Made by a program: the position numbers and the translations under genes. Of a DNA stretch of 64,000 nt, positions 51,401 through 63,566 are shown one piece after another (positions within the stretch are counted from its first letter, which is position 1; every line of letters begins with the position of its first letter). This DNA is from Lyophyllum atratum (Eukaryota > Basidiomycota > Agaricomycetes > Agaricales > Lyophyllaceae), in NCBI GenBank assembly GCA_014905825.1, contig JACGCN010000017.1, positions 124,001-188,000 of the forward strand, read 5' to 3'. The notes under the pieces were generated by a model that saw only the letters and a list, made by a program, of their open reading frames with translations, was not told the DNA's origin and did no database searches.

Positions 51401-54400
51401 CCAAACCGAATGTCGGTGAAGTCCGCCAGGTCAAGCTCGACACCCGACACTGCGTCTACTTCTCCACCCCCAAATGCTCGAGCCTCGCTCATGATTTCCC
51501 CAATCGTCCGACGAGGACGGGATGGGTTCTAAAACCCAATCAGCATATGTGATTCTGTGGCTAGACGTTCACTTACAATGAACTCCTTCACAGGCTTATA
51601 ACCATCACTGAAGAGCAAATCCGGAGCTTCATCAGCTGAAGCGGCGAGATCGTTTCTTCCAATGGCACGATACGCAGCCAATGGCCAGTCACCAGGCGGC
51701 GCAAGCTGGCACGTACGCGCCGCCTCTCTCAGAGGTGCCGCAATTCCAATGGGCAGCCGATCCAAGAATTCAGGCCCCAGTCCAGCATTCACCATCAGGA
51801 ACATCGCATTTTCCGCCCTCTTTTGTATTTCCGGCACAGTGTTGTCGGCGAGGCATCTGTAGACGCTAGTGAGGTGCTGCAAAGATGATAGGGGGTCAAG
51901 TCGGCCGTATGCGAAGGCGGGGGCAATCCCAAACCGGATGGCCACATCATGCGTATCATGCCAAGGAACCTGCCAGTCGGGGTTGCTGATCCGACCGTAC
52001 AAAATTGCCGAGATATCGGGTGGCCACACAGGCAGACGGTCGTCGACATTTTCTATAACTAGGAGGTAACAGATCATTGAGTCGATCTATGATAGATGAG
52101 GCAGAACTGACTTGTTGTCGCAGGCGAGGGCCACTCCTCGATTGCGTCAGGGCAAAGCCGCTTCCAATAGTCCGCCCATTCCGGGCGTATAACTAATGCA
52201 ATCCGGCAGATGAAGGGCACCAACTTGACCAGCGACTGATAGTGATGAACCATAAGTCGCAGGTCTTCCCCAAGAGTGTGCAGAGCGTAAAGAACAGGGG
52301 CCAGGAGAGGATGAGGTTTTTGAATTTCCGGTCTGGGATATATATGAGGGGGGGTTGGTGGGATATCGAGTCCTTTGAGTATTGGATCCTCTCTAAACCG
52401 GTCCTGAGACGATGAGGTCCCAAGCATAGCCCAATGGCTGGGAATGACAGGCGAGATTTGCGGTGGAAGCTGAAAGAAGGAGAAAAGTGACTCTGTCAAG
52501 CACTCGAATTCCACTTTGTCAGAGGTCGCACGGCTACGTGATGACCAATTTTCCAAGAAGAGTCGATGAAGAGGGAACAAGACCTCAGAAGGAAGGGTAA
52601 GGGCGAGTATTTGCAAGCACTGGGAGGTGAGAGTGTCTTGAGGAACGAGGTTGATGTTTGTGCGCTCTTTCCAACCGTCTTGGAAAATCACTGTGACAGT
52701 GGAAAGCGAACCGCTCTGCAGGGCGACCACTTCACCGTGGTCGACACTTGGACGGGGAAGCCCTGCGTCTACTTGCATGCTGATGTCATGGCTGACATCT
52801 GCAACCAGTGGAGATGGACGTTCAAGTTTGATTGGCACTTCGTGTGTACCATGAGTGAGGATTGTCAGTTGGTGATCAGGCTTTACGACAAGCAGATCCC
52901 AGACGTTGTGCCGAGTCATGCGAAGAGAAGCAACAGATAGGGCTGGAATTTGAGGTAGGGGAACAGTTTTGAGCATCTTGTCTTCGCCGGGTGCGAGGGA
53001 GAAGATTAAAGACGATTGTGAGCAGGGAAGGCAAACGGCCATGAGCGACCGTGCAGAAGTGCCGTCCCAACGATCGTCAAACAGAGCTACAGAAATGGAT
53101 CGCCAGGACTGAGCACTAGGAGCTTGTCAGGTTGAACATCCTCCGTGTGGCAAGTAACAGTGGAACTCACTCGTCGATACTGAGATCCTGTGAATGTATC
53201 CTCTCCATCCAATACGCTGCCTTCATCCTCCCGTGCTCCATGGGCACAAGGCTCGAATCCCCGTCGAACCTTCCTCCGAGGACCATCCTATCCATTGTCA
53301 CGCTTAGATCGTTCCTCGTGAGGGAGTTGCGTCGGCCTTTCATGGGAGCAGACCACTGCGACGAGCCTCCAGCCACGAGCGACGCCATAGTCGTCGTCGT
53401 CGAAAGCGCAGGTGGCATTCCGGGAAGTAAGGAAAGGGGAGGCAGCTCCGGGAATGCTGCGAAGTCTGGTGTCGGTGAATGGTCCCTCGAACGGAGGGTG
53501 GGCGACAGAGGATGCCGCATATCACCAAAGAGTGCTGACGACCTGCGACTCCCAACGCCCGCCATCGACTGACGTCTTTTCGCCACTCCCTCCGCGGTAG
53601 CAAGACCCAAAGGCGACGGGGTGTCCTTCGGCTTGATATACACATAACGCCACACGGACAACTGATGCTGTTCAACGTCAACAGTGACGAGAACGTCGTC
53701 CTTCGACGCTGGGCCACGATGGGAGGCCCAGACGATCATTTCCGTAGGCGAAACCGGTTTAAGCGGTCTAGTGGAATTTTCATCCTCATCCTTGAGCGAT
53801 GGCGTACCATCTCGAAAGCCGTCTATGATGCCCATGGTCAACCCAACTGCTGCCGCCTCAGAGAAGGGGCTCGTAACAGAGAATATGGTTGGGAGCACCG
53901 CATCGCCACTGAGCTCAGCTTCTTCGAGCTCGCTGGGCTCCAGCACGCGTTGTATCATGACACCGTGTGGGGACAACGGCCATGCTTTCCGAACGATAAA
54001 AGGGAGTGCAAAGGTGTACTCGAGACCATTCTTTAGGAATATTTTGCCAATGCTACGCAAGAAGACAAAAACGGCTGAAACTCGCGTCAACTTTCCGAGG
54101 TCTGGCACAGTATTTTGCTGAACCTTTGCAAATGGTCCAAAGGTCGGTCGTCCCTCAGCAGGTCCAGGAGGATTGGAAGGAGAGTCCGAGGTATAGTGTG
54201 CAGTGGCGTGCGAGGAATCAGGGTTGGCGGATATGTTCTGTTCAAGCCAGCCAATGCAAGCCCACTGGATGGCTTGGCCTTCTTCCTCGAAATTCCACTT
54301 CTTCCTCATGACTCCTCCGCTACTCAGGATCACCGTGTGCCCATTCCACGTCAGCTCATCTTCCTCCCAAGGTTCTTCGTCATAGAAGAAGGACGTCGAT

Positions 54401-54573
54401 TGAATGGTCGAAACGGATTCAGTATTGGACCCTCGGAGAGCCGTACGGATAGCTTTCAGCAAATCGGATTCAATGGGTGGCGGATTAGGCGTTCGTGTCG
54501 CGCGACTGAGGAATTTATGAGCCGAAGAGGCACCAGGGCCATGTAAAGGGAAAGAAATGAGAGGAGGTTCCAT
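48480..54573 (-). CDS. APC1: Anaphase-promoting complex subunit 1 (APC1)
   Basis: Largest scaffold subunit of the APC/C ubiquitin ligase, which drives mitotic exit. About 1,950 residues in six or more exons, so the longest gene here. The N-terminal WD40-like region (about 1-470) has EPWEEDELTWNGHTVILSSG, VSAVFVFLRSIGKIFLKNGL, FVIRKAWPLSPHGVMIQRVL, SVWRYVYIKPKDTP. A middle region follows with helices (WADYWKRLCPDAIEEWPS). The PC-repeat (proteasome/cyclosome) region has FHNGVAAGLRISPFSGAVES, HAGFLFGLGLTGHLKEMLTW, HTFGYLTPKHDLTSIGVLLG and LMTQAAGLTGVGLLYLGTKN. The C-terminal part has LWVLAVEPRCLIARDVDSTE. The start at 54573 (MEPPLISFP) is preferred; in-frame ATGs at 54609 and further up would add a few residues. 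Convergent with DAHP synthase. Confidence 0.9.
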
Positions 54574-54907
54574 AGTGGTATTTGCTAACGATCCATGGTT
54601 GATGGCCATGCAATATCGCGTCCCAGGCGACGCGTTCAATCTCTCTTTGGTCCTGTTGACCCCCGTCCACTCAGTCACAAAGAACCGTTCCACGCACGCC
54701 GCCAACTCTACCCTCGCGAGTCGCTATGCGCTGCTAAGATGCATTACTACGTATAAATCTCCGATCTTCGATTCATTCCTCGCAACGACTGAGCTGAAGC
54801 TGGGAGATGTGGGTTATTACTGATTACGTGATTTATTAGGAACGAAGGGTCGGACAAACAAGGCTCTTTTTCGGACCGTACTACCCAACTGGCAGCCAGT
54901 GACCACG
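54574..54907. other. Divergent promoter region, APC1 and homoaconitase
   Basis: 334 bases between two start codons. No open frame with motifs, and no CACGTG box. Confidence 0.5.
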
Positions 54908-57149
54908 ATGCGCTTGCAAAAGCATCTGGTGCGTCAATGCAGCCGAGCGGGTCTCCTGAGATGTTTTGCAACAACTGCTCAGGAACGCCGCACCCCACAA
55001 ACGGTCATCGAGAAGGTGGTGCAAAAGTATACAGTCGGCCTTCCCCAGGGTAAAGCAGTCAAGGCAGGAGACTATGTTATGATACGCCCGGAGCACGTCA
55101 TGACCCACGACAACACTGGGCCAGTTATCACCAAGTGCGCTCAGCTTTTTCTCGAATATGAACTGAGGCCTTACATTTCGTGGCAGATTTAACTCCATCG
55201 GGGCAACGAAGATTCACAACCCACTCCAGCCAGTGTTCACTCTCGATCATGACGTCCAAAACAAGTCTGAGAAGAATCTGGCAAAGTATGCTTCGATCGA
55301 GAAATTTGCCCGCAAGCATAGCATCGACTTCTACCCCGCTGGACGCGGGATCGGTCACCAGGTGCTCGTCGAGGAGGGCTACGCGTTCCCGCAAACTCTT
55401 ACCGTTGCGAGCGACAGCCATAGTAATATGTATGGAGGCGTTGGGTGCGTTGGGACTCCGATTGTCCGCACGGACGCTGCTGCGCTCTGGGCAACCGGGA
55501 AGACCTGGTGGCAGATCCCACGGATGGTCAAAGTCGAGTTGAAGGGAAAACTCGCGCCTGGTGTAACTGGAAAAGACGTGATCGTTGCTCTCTGTGGCTC
55601 GTTCAATAATGACGAGGTCTTGAACGCGGCGCTCGAGTTTACTGGAGATGGAGTCGCTGCACTGGGCGTTGACGACCGCTTGACCATTGCAAACATGACC
55701 ACAGAATGGGGAGCCTTGGTGGGCGTCTTCCCCGTTGATGAAACTCTACTACAATGGTACGACCGCGTATTAGGCAAACTCGAACTTCGGACATTTTCTT
55801 CTCCAGCATCACCATCAGCTATCCCTCCTCCCCCGGAACACCCGAGATTAAACCGTCGACGTATCGACGCTCTCCGTGCAACCACTCTGCAATCCGATCC
55901 CGATGCCGAGTACTCCTCCCATCTGGTCTTTGATTTATCGACCCTTGTTCCCCATGTTTCGGGCCCAAACAGCGTCAAAGTCTCCACCCCTCTGCCGGTT
56001 CTCGAAGACGCCAACATCAAGATTGACAAGGCATACCTCGTGAGCTGCACCAACTCTCGTGTCTCTGATATTGCCGCCGCCGCCGCCGTCATGCGCGGGA
56101 ACAAGGTCGCTCCCGGCGTAGAATTCTACATCGCTGCTGCCAGCTCCGCCGTCCAGCAAGAGTCTGAGCGCCTTGGCGATTGGGACGCGTTAATTCTTTC
56201 CGGCGCAAAGGTCCTCCCGGCCGGCTGCGGGCCCTGCATCGGGCTCGGAGTCGGTCTACTGGAAGAAGGCGAGACTGGCATCAGCGCGACTAACAGGAAC
56301 TACAAAGGCCGCATGGGCCATCCCAAGGCCCAGGCATACCTCTCCAGCCCCGCCGTTGTCGCCGCCAGCGCCATAAAGGGATACATCTGCGGCCCAGCCT
56401 CCCTTGACCGTGGCGCTCTCCCACCAGTCGCAGCCCCCACATTTTCCATCGTGAACGCCCCCACTTCCAGAGAGGCCTCAGCCGCGGCATCCGACGAACC
56501 GTTGTTCCCTGGATTCCCGGCGACATTTGCTGGCCCTCTGGTGTTTGCGCCGCAGGATAATCTGAATACGGATGGAATTTACCCCGGAAAATACACATAC
56601 CGCGACGATATCACGCTTGCGGGCCAGGCAGATGTTGTGATGGAGAACTACGATCCGGCCTTCGCGGCGCTCGTCGCAAAAAAGAGGAAGGCATTTGCGC
56701 CGTTCGATGGCAAGGTTAAGGAAGGCGTGGTCCTCATTGCAGGGTACAACTTTGGCACCGGTTCATCGCGCGAGCAGGCTGCGACGGCACTGAAGGCCGC
56801 AGGCGTGCCGCTAGTGATCGCAGGTTCGTTTGGGGACATCTTCAAGCGGAATGCGATCAACAACGGCCTCGTATGTCTCGAGTCGCCAGAGCTTGTGAGC
56901 GACTTGACGGAGCGCTATGCCAAGGACGGGAAGCGGGGTGCTGGAGGGAAGGAGGGCGAGTTGACAGTTGACATGGGAATGAAGATTGAGGTGGGGATGA
57001 AGGATGGGAAGGCTGTGGTTATGGTGGACACCGGCGACAAGAAGACATATACCATGAGCCCCGTTGGTCCTAGTGTGCAGGAGCTATGGGTTTGTGGGGG
57101 ATTAGAGGGCTTCATTCTGAAGGAGATTCGGACGGAAAAGAGTGGATGA
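54908..57149 (+). CDS. LYS4: Homoaconitase, mitochondrial (LYS4)
   Basis: Fe-S enzyme of the fungal alpha-aminoadipate pathway to lysine; hydrates cis-homoaconitate to homoisocitrate in mitochondria. About 730 residues, one small intron at about 55138-55190. N-terminal targeting sequence MRLQKHLVRQCSRAGLLRCF. Then RPEHVMTHDNTGPVITKFNS, HQVLVEEGYAFPQTLTVASD, SHSNMYGGVGCVGTPIVRTD, AAALWATGKTWWQIP, which is characteristic of LYS4 rather than aconitase. The cluster Cys are in LVSCTNSRVSDIAAAA and LPAGCGPCIGLGVGLLEEG. The swivel domain has AGYNFGTGSSREQAATALKA, GDIFKRNAINNGLVCLESPE. Head-to-head with APC1 (334 bases). Confidence 0.95.
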
Positions 57150-57747
57150 ATGGATCTAAGGGAGATGAATGGATCATTGTATATGAAAAGTACGCTAATT
57201 TGTTTGTATCATACCACGATTCCGACCATATACATGCTCGTTTGGAACGGAACTGGATGAAGCTGATGGCAAGCCTGGGGAAGAAAATCTTGTAGTGTTC
57301 TGCGGACGTCTAGAGGATGAGGAGTCGAGATAAAATTTGTATTACAATAACTTTCTGCAAATCCCAAGTAGGCACGAGTAAAGATGTATCCACTATGGTA
57401 CAATAACGACGACCAAGACGCGTAAGTTGATAAGAGATTATCAGTTGCCACATTTAGTATAAAAGACTCGAGGAAATTCCAAAAAAGAAAAAGCAGGTGC
57501 AAATCGTCCCGGTGCACTGATAAATAAAATCATTCCCTGCTGATATGCCGCCCCTCCCAACCATCCATGCAGACTGTCCCACTGCGCGTCCGCGTTTCCT
57601 AGATTGCACATACACACGGGTGGTTACGAAGTGAACCGCTGACCCTTATTACTCTTTCATACTATAGATGACCAAAAATATTTTGCTGCTAGGAGTGGCG
57701 TCAGCACACTATGAGGGGAAGGAAGAATAGTGCAACACGTACTTGAA
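57150..57747. other. Intergenic, convergent flanks of LYS4 and RanBP2-type gene
   Basis: 3' UTR sequence, AT-rich around 57320-57500. No gene supported. Confidence 0.5.
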
Positions 57748-60700
57748 TCATGATGTGATAAGCTGCAGACGGAGCCCCTCCCTACTGTTCTTCCTGCCGG
57801 TGCCGATGAGATCCTGGCGGTTGGGGAGCGCGAACGCCGAGAGGGTTTTGCTCTCCTCGCCATCAAGCCGCCAGATGTTGCCGAGGGGTGAGTCCGTGGC
57901 CGAGTCCGCAACCGAGTCGTCGCTGCTGTACGTGCGAGGGAAGGAGGTCTTGGTGGAAGACATGTCCTCATACTCCTCGAACGACAGGTCAGCGGATGAC
58001 GTCGACGTCGGCGATAGAGCGGGCGACTGAACAATATCCTGCAAGAATGATGGGAGCAATGGAGCCGGCGCGTGGACAGGCAATGTGTTGAAGTCAGGTC
58101 CGGTGGAATACAGGGGTGATGGTTGGCATTGACGAGGACCGGAGGTCTGATAGATGGGGCTAGCGTCGCGGTTATTGTACTGAGCACTGTTGTACTGTGC
58201 GCCGAGCTCGAAGTGGGAGTGGGATCGATGGACGGGCGCGTGCATGTGCGACTGGGTCTGAGCCTGGGTCTGAGGCGGAGAGACATCAATGAAGGGACGT
58301 CGCAGCTGGGGCGGTGTCATCGAATGAGAACGGGGAGCCTGGGGCGGAGCTTGAGGACCAGCGCCCTGGTGCTGGGTCTGTGCCAAGACCGACGTCAACA
58401 AGGCGATGCGCTCCGCCTGCACGGCAGCTGAGATAGAGTCGCCGTTGCCCTCAGCATCTGCGAGGCGGCCGGCTCAGTATGAGGAGCAATTCACGGAACA
58501 AGTAGCTTACACGGTAGACAAGTCTGACAGACTTTCCTGCGTCTCCAGTTCAGGTAGTTACATTTTAGGCAAACCCAGTCACCGGGTTGCTGTTGTGCGA
58601 GAAAATGAACGTGAGCTAGCATTCCGAAACTCTGTCTAAGAAGTACACATACATGAGAGATGGGGCCTCTGTTGCCAGTATTGAGGATGGGAGGTTGCTG
58701 AGAGTACTATATGTGAATATGAATCAGCTAACTGGGACGAGCGTACATACCGGAACACCCACAAGACCACTGGGGCGAATCTGGCCTTGTTCTGGGAACG
58801 GCTCGTTGTCCGGCCAATACATGATGCAAGGCGACAGCGGATCGGTTGAGATATTTTGGACCTTACCGCCCACGGCGAACCCGCGGCCAGACGGGGTAAG
58901 CAGAGGGTGCGCCGACTTGTTTGTCGTCGGTGCAGGCGGTGGTGCGAATGCAGGCTCTTGAGAATGCTGTTGCTGCTGCTGCGGGTGTTGCGAATGATGA
59001 GGCTGTTGAGGCTGAGTGTAACTGTTATATGTTGGCTGTTGAGGAGGCTGCGTCGGGAGGTTGGGCACAGAGTTCGAGTGGGATGGGAAAGAAGCGAAAC
59101 GCGGGGAAGAAAGGTTTCGGGGAGGCGGATACGACTGCGAGTTCGATGGCGTTGGTCCTCCTTGGCCCGTCCCTCCGTTGGAGCGTGGACACCCGCACCC
59201 AATGCAGGCCAGGTTACGCCTATGCAAAATCATACACGGAAAAGAGGCAGTTAGCATGATAGTTCTAGCGTATGAGACAAACTTCCGCCAAGTCTTATGG
59301 CGGAGGCGGTAGAACGCTGACTGTACACTTACCCAAAGTTGTGTGCGGCACATTTCGGCGAGCTGCATCTGGGGGGAGAAATTGTATTGAGTATTTCAGA
59401 ACATGATTCGTATGATCGAGCGATCGAGACATGGTTAAAAATAGATGACCATCGGGTGCGACTTCATAGATAGGGCGCTCATCACACATAGGAATGCGGT
59501 GGAAAAGGGTGGAAAGCATAAGAAACTGACACTCACATCCAGTCACCAAGTCTGAAACTTGTCCTCGGATTCGGGGGGTTGCTCGATATGGTGTAATCTC
59601 CCCTGTCCATACCAGAATTGCGATCGAGGGGTGTTCTAGAACCTTGAAGATCCGAATGCGAGGACGAGACGCGCAAGAGAGGATGGGGAGTAGTTGCAGA
59701 TGGACGCGTTGCAGCCTGAGGGGGCGCCTGTGAGGAGTTTGGATTTAGTTAGGTCAGACTATGGCATGGTTACATAAGATACGTACGGTCAGAACAAAGC
59801 GCCGAAGCTTATGAAATGGCTCGAGGTCGCTCTCAAGAGCGGTGGTGACTGACAGGGCAGGACTTGAGAGAGAGAGAGCGGCGGCAGCCTGGCAAGTGAA
59901 ATGTTAGTCATGATGTATGTATAAATCACGACGGAGGACAATGGTGTGCGAGATGGACAAATATGAAGGGTTGCATGGCAAGGGCAACGCCGTCGTGGTT
60001 ACCGTGGCCGAGGGCCTAAATTCCGTGAAATGCGTGGGCAAGGAACCCATCCCTGAGGAAATGCGCGACTCCGGGTCACAACACGTGACGTAACAGGCGC
60101 TCCCGCCCTAAAGCGGTAACCATTGCGCGCCCACACGAAACAGATGCAAATGAAAGCAACGAACCTCCTCGTGGCTCCGGAATACAGCCCAGACGTTGTC
60201 AGGTCGGTGTTCGCAGTACTCGTCACGCAGAGCCCACATCGATGCAGGAGCAGGCACCCGACCACGTAGATTCTGACGTCACGGGTATAAATATTACGCT
60301 CTGCGGCGGTGAACAAAGTATCATGGACTTACGCTTTGCGGGAGAAACACGGCGGATAGATACGCCTCTGCTAAGCGTGGCAGGTTATACAGCTGGTTAT
60401 CAAACACGACAGTCATTAGTGGCGATGATGAGCGAGCAATAACGCCACAAACCCGGACAACGCGAGAACGGGTGGTAACAAATGCTTCGAAGGAGGACCG
60501 TGGAGACGAAGGCGAGTGATGGGAGTCCAGGTCACTGCTGTCAGAGGACGTTGGCGACAACTCATGCATAAGCGGCTTGGGAGAAAAGGTGTCGATGATG
60601 GTGGGGCGGTCGTCCAATTCTTTGGCCTGATAGTTGTACGCCATGGAAAAGGGCGCGCCGAGGGAATAGTTGAGGTTTGCAAGGCCGGAAGAGGAGTACT

Positions 60701-60890
60701 GGGGCGCCGAGGAGTCAGAAGTGAGTGCAGACGGAGAGTGCGAAGAGATGGTGAGCGACTGGAACTGGGACTGGAAGTGATCGAAGTCGCGGGATTTTGA
60801 AGGGTGATCAAGAATATTCATCTTTGGGGCTGGATGGAGTGGATGGTCAGGACGAATGTTCTTATGAAGGCTTGTTGAAGAAGCAGGCAT
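57748..60890 (-). CDS. RanBP2-type zinc finger protein, probable RNA-binding
   Basis: Multi-exon gene of about 750 residues. N-terminus is Ser/His/Asp-rich (SLHKNIRPDHPLHPAPKMNI, HFQSQFQSLTISSHSP) with an acidic Ser cluster. Then LPRLAEAYLS and ALSLSSPALSVTTALESDLE, a small conserved helix pair. Zinc finger 1: FRLGDWMCSSPKCAAHNFG and RNLACIGCGCPR; finger 2: QPGDWVCLKCNYLNWRRRKV, CQTCLPY. Both fit the RanBP2 W-x-C-x(2,4)-C-x10-C-x2-C pattern used to bind single-stranded RNA. A Gln/His/Pro-rich segment separates them, and the C-terminal part is disordered, ending GLRLQLITS. Fingers 1 and 2 are on separate exons. One intron (about 59893-60334) is about 440 bases, far above the local norm. The start at 60890 (MPASSTSLHKN) is likely; an upstream in-frame ATG exists at 60968. 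Confidence 0.75.
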
Positions 60891-62651
60891 GAATGCTAAG
60901 AGGATGGATGAGGAAACCTGGGTTAAATGATGGGAGATCGTCGCATGGACTTGAATCGAACGCAACAAGAAGGCTTCTTTACGGTTCGAGAAGAAGGATG
61001 ACGGGTTGTGGGACTGGTGGGTGGCACTGGGATTGCGAGGAGCCTATTTTGCACGTTTCTGGAGCGCTTCTGTGATTAATCACGACGTCGCGGGAGAGAA
61101 CAGGGAAGGTGATCGTCGAGGAGGGCTGGCAGCAGGTGGGGCAGGAGAGAACTGGTCAACTTTTTGGCAGAGGAAGCTGCGATCGTCGATAGAGAGCAGA
61201 CAAGTATTTCGCGCTCGAACTGGTCGCGGAAAGAAAAAGTTCGTAGATGCTGCGCTTACGGTTTTTGAAGGCCATGGCTGGACCACTGAATTAGACGAGA
61301 TCGGATAGTGGATCGGGATATACATCCCGCCGCCTCACAAATCCTTGAGTTTGCAATTACACATTTGTTCTGTCACAACTTGCCTATTAATGCTCGTGTG
61401 CCTGTCGTCATGTTCCAGGTGGATCCTGATTGCCACACTTCGTTAATGCCACCTCGTAAGAAAAAACTGGTCTGCCCTCTTCAACGACGACTCGGAGCCG
61501 AGCATGGTTGGCCACCGTCCTGCTATTGCGAAAGGCGATTTAGTCCACAATAGAAATATTGTTTCAGCGCCTCTGCGCCATTCATAAAAGGGTCTATACA
61601 CCGGAGGCTGCCGCTTCGTTTCACTTTGCCAATTCCGTCTCCGAGGATACCAAACCCTAAAAATAAATATCCGATCACGTCCACAGACGTCACATTTCAG
61701 GAAGCGTGGTTATTCGATGACATGGCACAAAGAACAATGACAGTAATCCACATTGAAATTACAGGTCTACCACAGGGTTGGGCAGCCGTTATGACCTTGT
61801 CCGTCACGGCGCATGAAACGAAGTCGAACGCCGCCCACTGGTTTCACCGACCCTTGCCTGCTAAAGTCTTCACATGGCGACGCCCAGGGCTGACGCTGAC
61901 TGTGACGCACCGCATCTGGGCTCCTACCGGCTTCAACTTGTGTCCTCCAGCGTCCGACGTCGTGCAGACTCCGTGTCAGCCCGAGGTTTGCCTTTTCTGA
62001 TCACCCATGAGCCCGGTGAAGCCGCCGGCATTGTTTCAGTGGAAAAATGTTACTCAGACTCCCGGTCTTTAAACCGCTAAAGTTGGTAAGTGTACTTTGC
62101 GAATTGAAGGGAATTCGTCGTGGGGGTATCTTTGAAATGGTCAAGCAAGAGGTTCTAAAAGCGTTCAAGATTCATTTCAGGTCATGTCATGATTTCTCGA
62201 TATGTAAGGATGGTATAGGACGACATCCTTGAATTGCTATATCGATGACGCATGGATGCCATGAATGCCGGTCCAAGGCCGATTTTAAAAATGAGAGCTT
62301 ACCAGATTGTTGAGCGACAGATCGCATACCTAGGATCTATGGCGAGTACTTCCATATTAAGCCAGCCATGGAGCTCGACAGTCCGCTTCGCCTGCTCGTA
62401 ATGTGAGCCTCTGAGGCCGCGCCCTTCCCGCAAAATTTGTTTCATTACTGAGGACGTCTGAGTCCGGCTCTGAGGACATTCGGCGAGATTCTGGTCGAGC
62501 GTGTGGTGTACACAGATCTCATACTGCCGGTACCGGAGGACCCTCGGAGACCGCGGGGCTACAAAAATTTGCCTAATTTTGCTGACCACACGCGTCTAAA
62601 CATAGAATGCCCAGTAAAATAGCCCCCGTGGTATCGAGTGTGTATTGGGTA
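60891..62651. other. Gene-poor segment, 1.8 kb
   Basis: Promoter of the zinc-finger gene at the left end and 3' flank of the metallophosphoesterase gene at the right end. Open frames at 61308-61553 and 61626-62000 have no motif or codon support. No tRNA or repeat was recognised. Confidence 0.45.
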
Positions 62652-63566
62652 TCATCGTGAGAGGTCGGAAGGATCGATGTCGACTACAATGGCATCCCGG
62701 CGCTTCTCGTCCTTTAAACCGCCAATCGATGCGGCGTTGACCAGCACAGTATCCTGACCTGCGCAAAACCGGGGGCGTGCACCTAACCACGCTCTCGTCG
62801 CGGACCAAACAACACAAAGCGCGCCCTTCCACCCGCCCTTCGATGTACAGACGCGCTCATATTCCATCTGTGCCTGGGTCCACCCTACACGCTCCACGCC
62901 ATGCGCGGCATGGATGTGGCCAAAGATATGTAACCTCGGCCGGACATGCCACAGGGCCTGCAACAGTCCAGCACATCCGCTCCCCCCGGCATCCAGATGA
63001 TGCGCAGGCGGCCCGTGTGTGACGAGAATGTCAGTGCGGGATGGTATGTTCTGCCAGTCGGCCTCGACGCGTGGATACTGGAAGACACCTGAACCGTGGC
63101 GTGGCGTGCGGGGGCTCCCGTAAATGGTGACATTCTGCCCTCTTACAACCAACGTCGTTGAGCTGTCCTCTAGGTATGTGAGCTCCGGATAGGCAGAAAG
63201 GATAGCGTCGCGCTGCGTAGGGTTCGCGAGAATGGTATCGTGGTTTCCTGCGATGAAGACCTTGTGGACGTGTGGCTGAGCCCTAAGCCATTCAAGGACT
63301 GCTAATAGCTCCTGCTCTGTTCCGGAATTGGTGAGATCGCCGGCATGTATAAGAATGTCGCCCATAGGAAGGGTAGGGAGGGCCGTATGTGCGTTATGGG
63401 TGTCGGAGATGCATATGACGCGAATAGTGGAGCTGGTGGATGGGGAGTCTTGAACTATCGGAGCGCATCTGACATACATCCATTTCGTTATGAAGAGCGA
63501 TGGCGATGACAATAATTGCTCCCACCACGTTGGAGGGCGTCGGTCGAAGAGGGCGTTGAGACTCAT
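62652..63566 (-). CDS. Calcineurin-like metallophosphoesterase (MPPED-type)
   Basis: Single-exon gene of 304 codons. All five metallophosphoesterase motifs are present: CISDTHNAHTALP (first metal Asp/His), GDILIHAGDLTNSGTEQE, VFIAGNHDTI (Asn/His), LVTHGPPAHHLDAGGSG (His) and HIFGHIHAAHGVERV (His pair). The order SDTHN...GDLTN...GNHD...THGPP...GHIH with YGSPRTPRH fits the MPPED1/MPPED2 group, small phosphodiesterases of uncertain physiological substrate. The first 30 residues include SPSLFITKWMYVRCAPIV, a weakly hydrophobic patch that could be a membrane anchor, but no clear signal peptide. Lack of introns is unusual among its neighbours. Substrate is unknown. Confidence 0.87.
   Translation of the reverse strand: MSLNALFDRRPPTWWEQLLSSPSLFITKWMYVRCAPIVQDSPSTSSTIRVICISDTHNAHTALPTLPMGDILIHAGDLTNSGTEQELLAVLEWLRAQPHVHKVFIAGNHDTILANPTQRDAILSAYPELTYLEDSSTTLVVRGQNVTIYGSPRTPRHGSGVFQYPRVEADWQNIPSRTDILVTHGPPAHHLDAGGSGCAGLLQALWHVRPRLHIFGHIHAAHGVERVGWTQAQMEYERVCTSKGGWKGALCVVWSATRAWLGARPRFCAGQDTVLVNAASIGGLKDEKRRDAIVVDIDPSDLSR

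Noticed and set aside
61626..62000. 124-codon plus-strand open frame in the 1.8 kb gap
   Set aside because: No motif, no signal peptide and no splice continuation.
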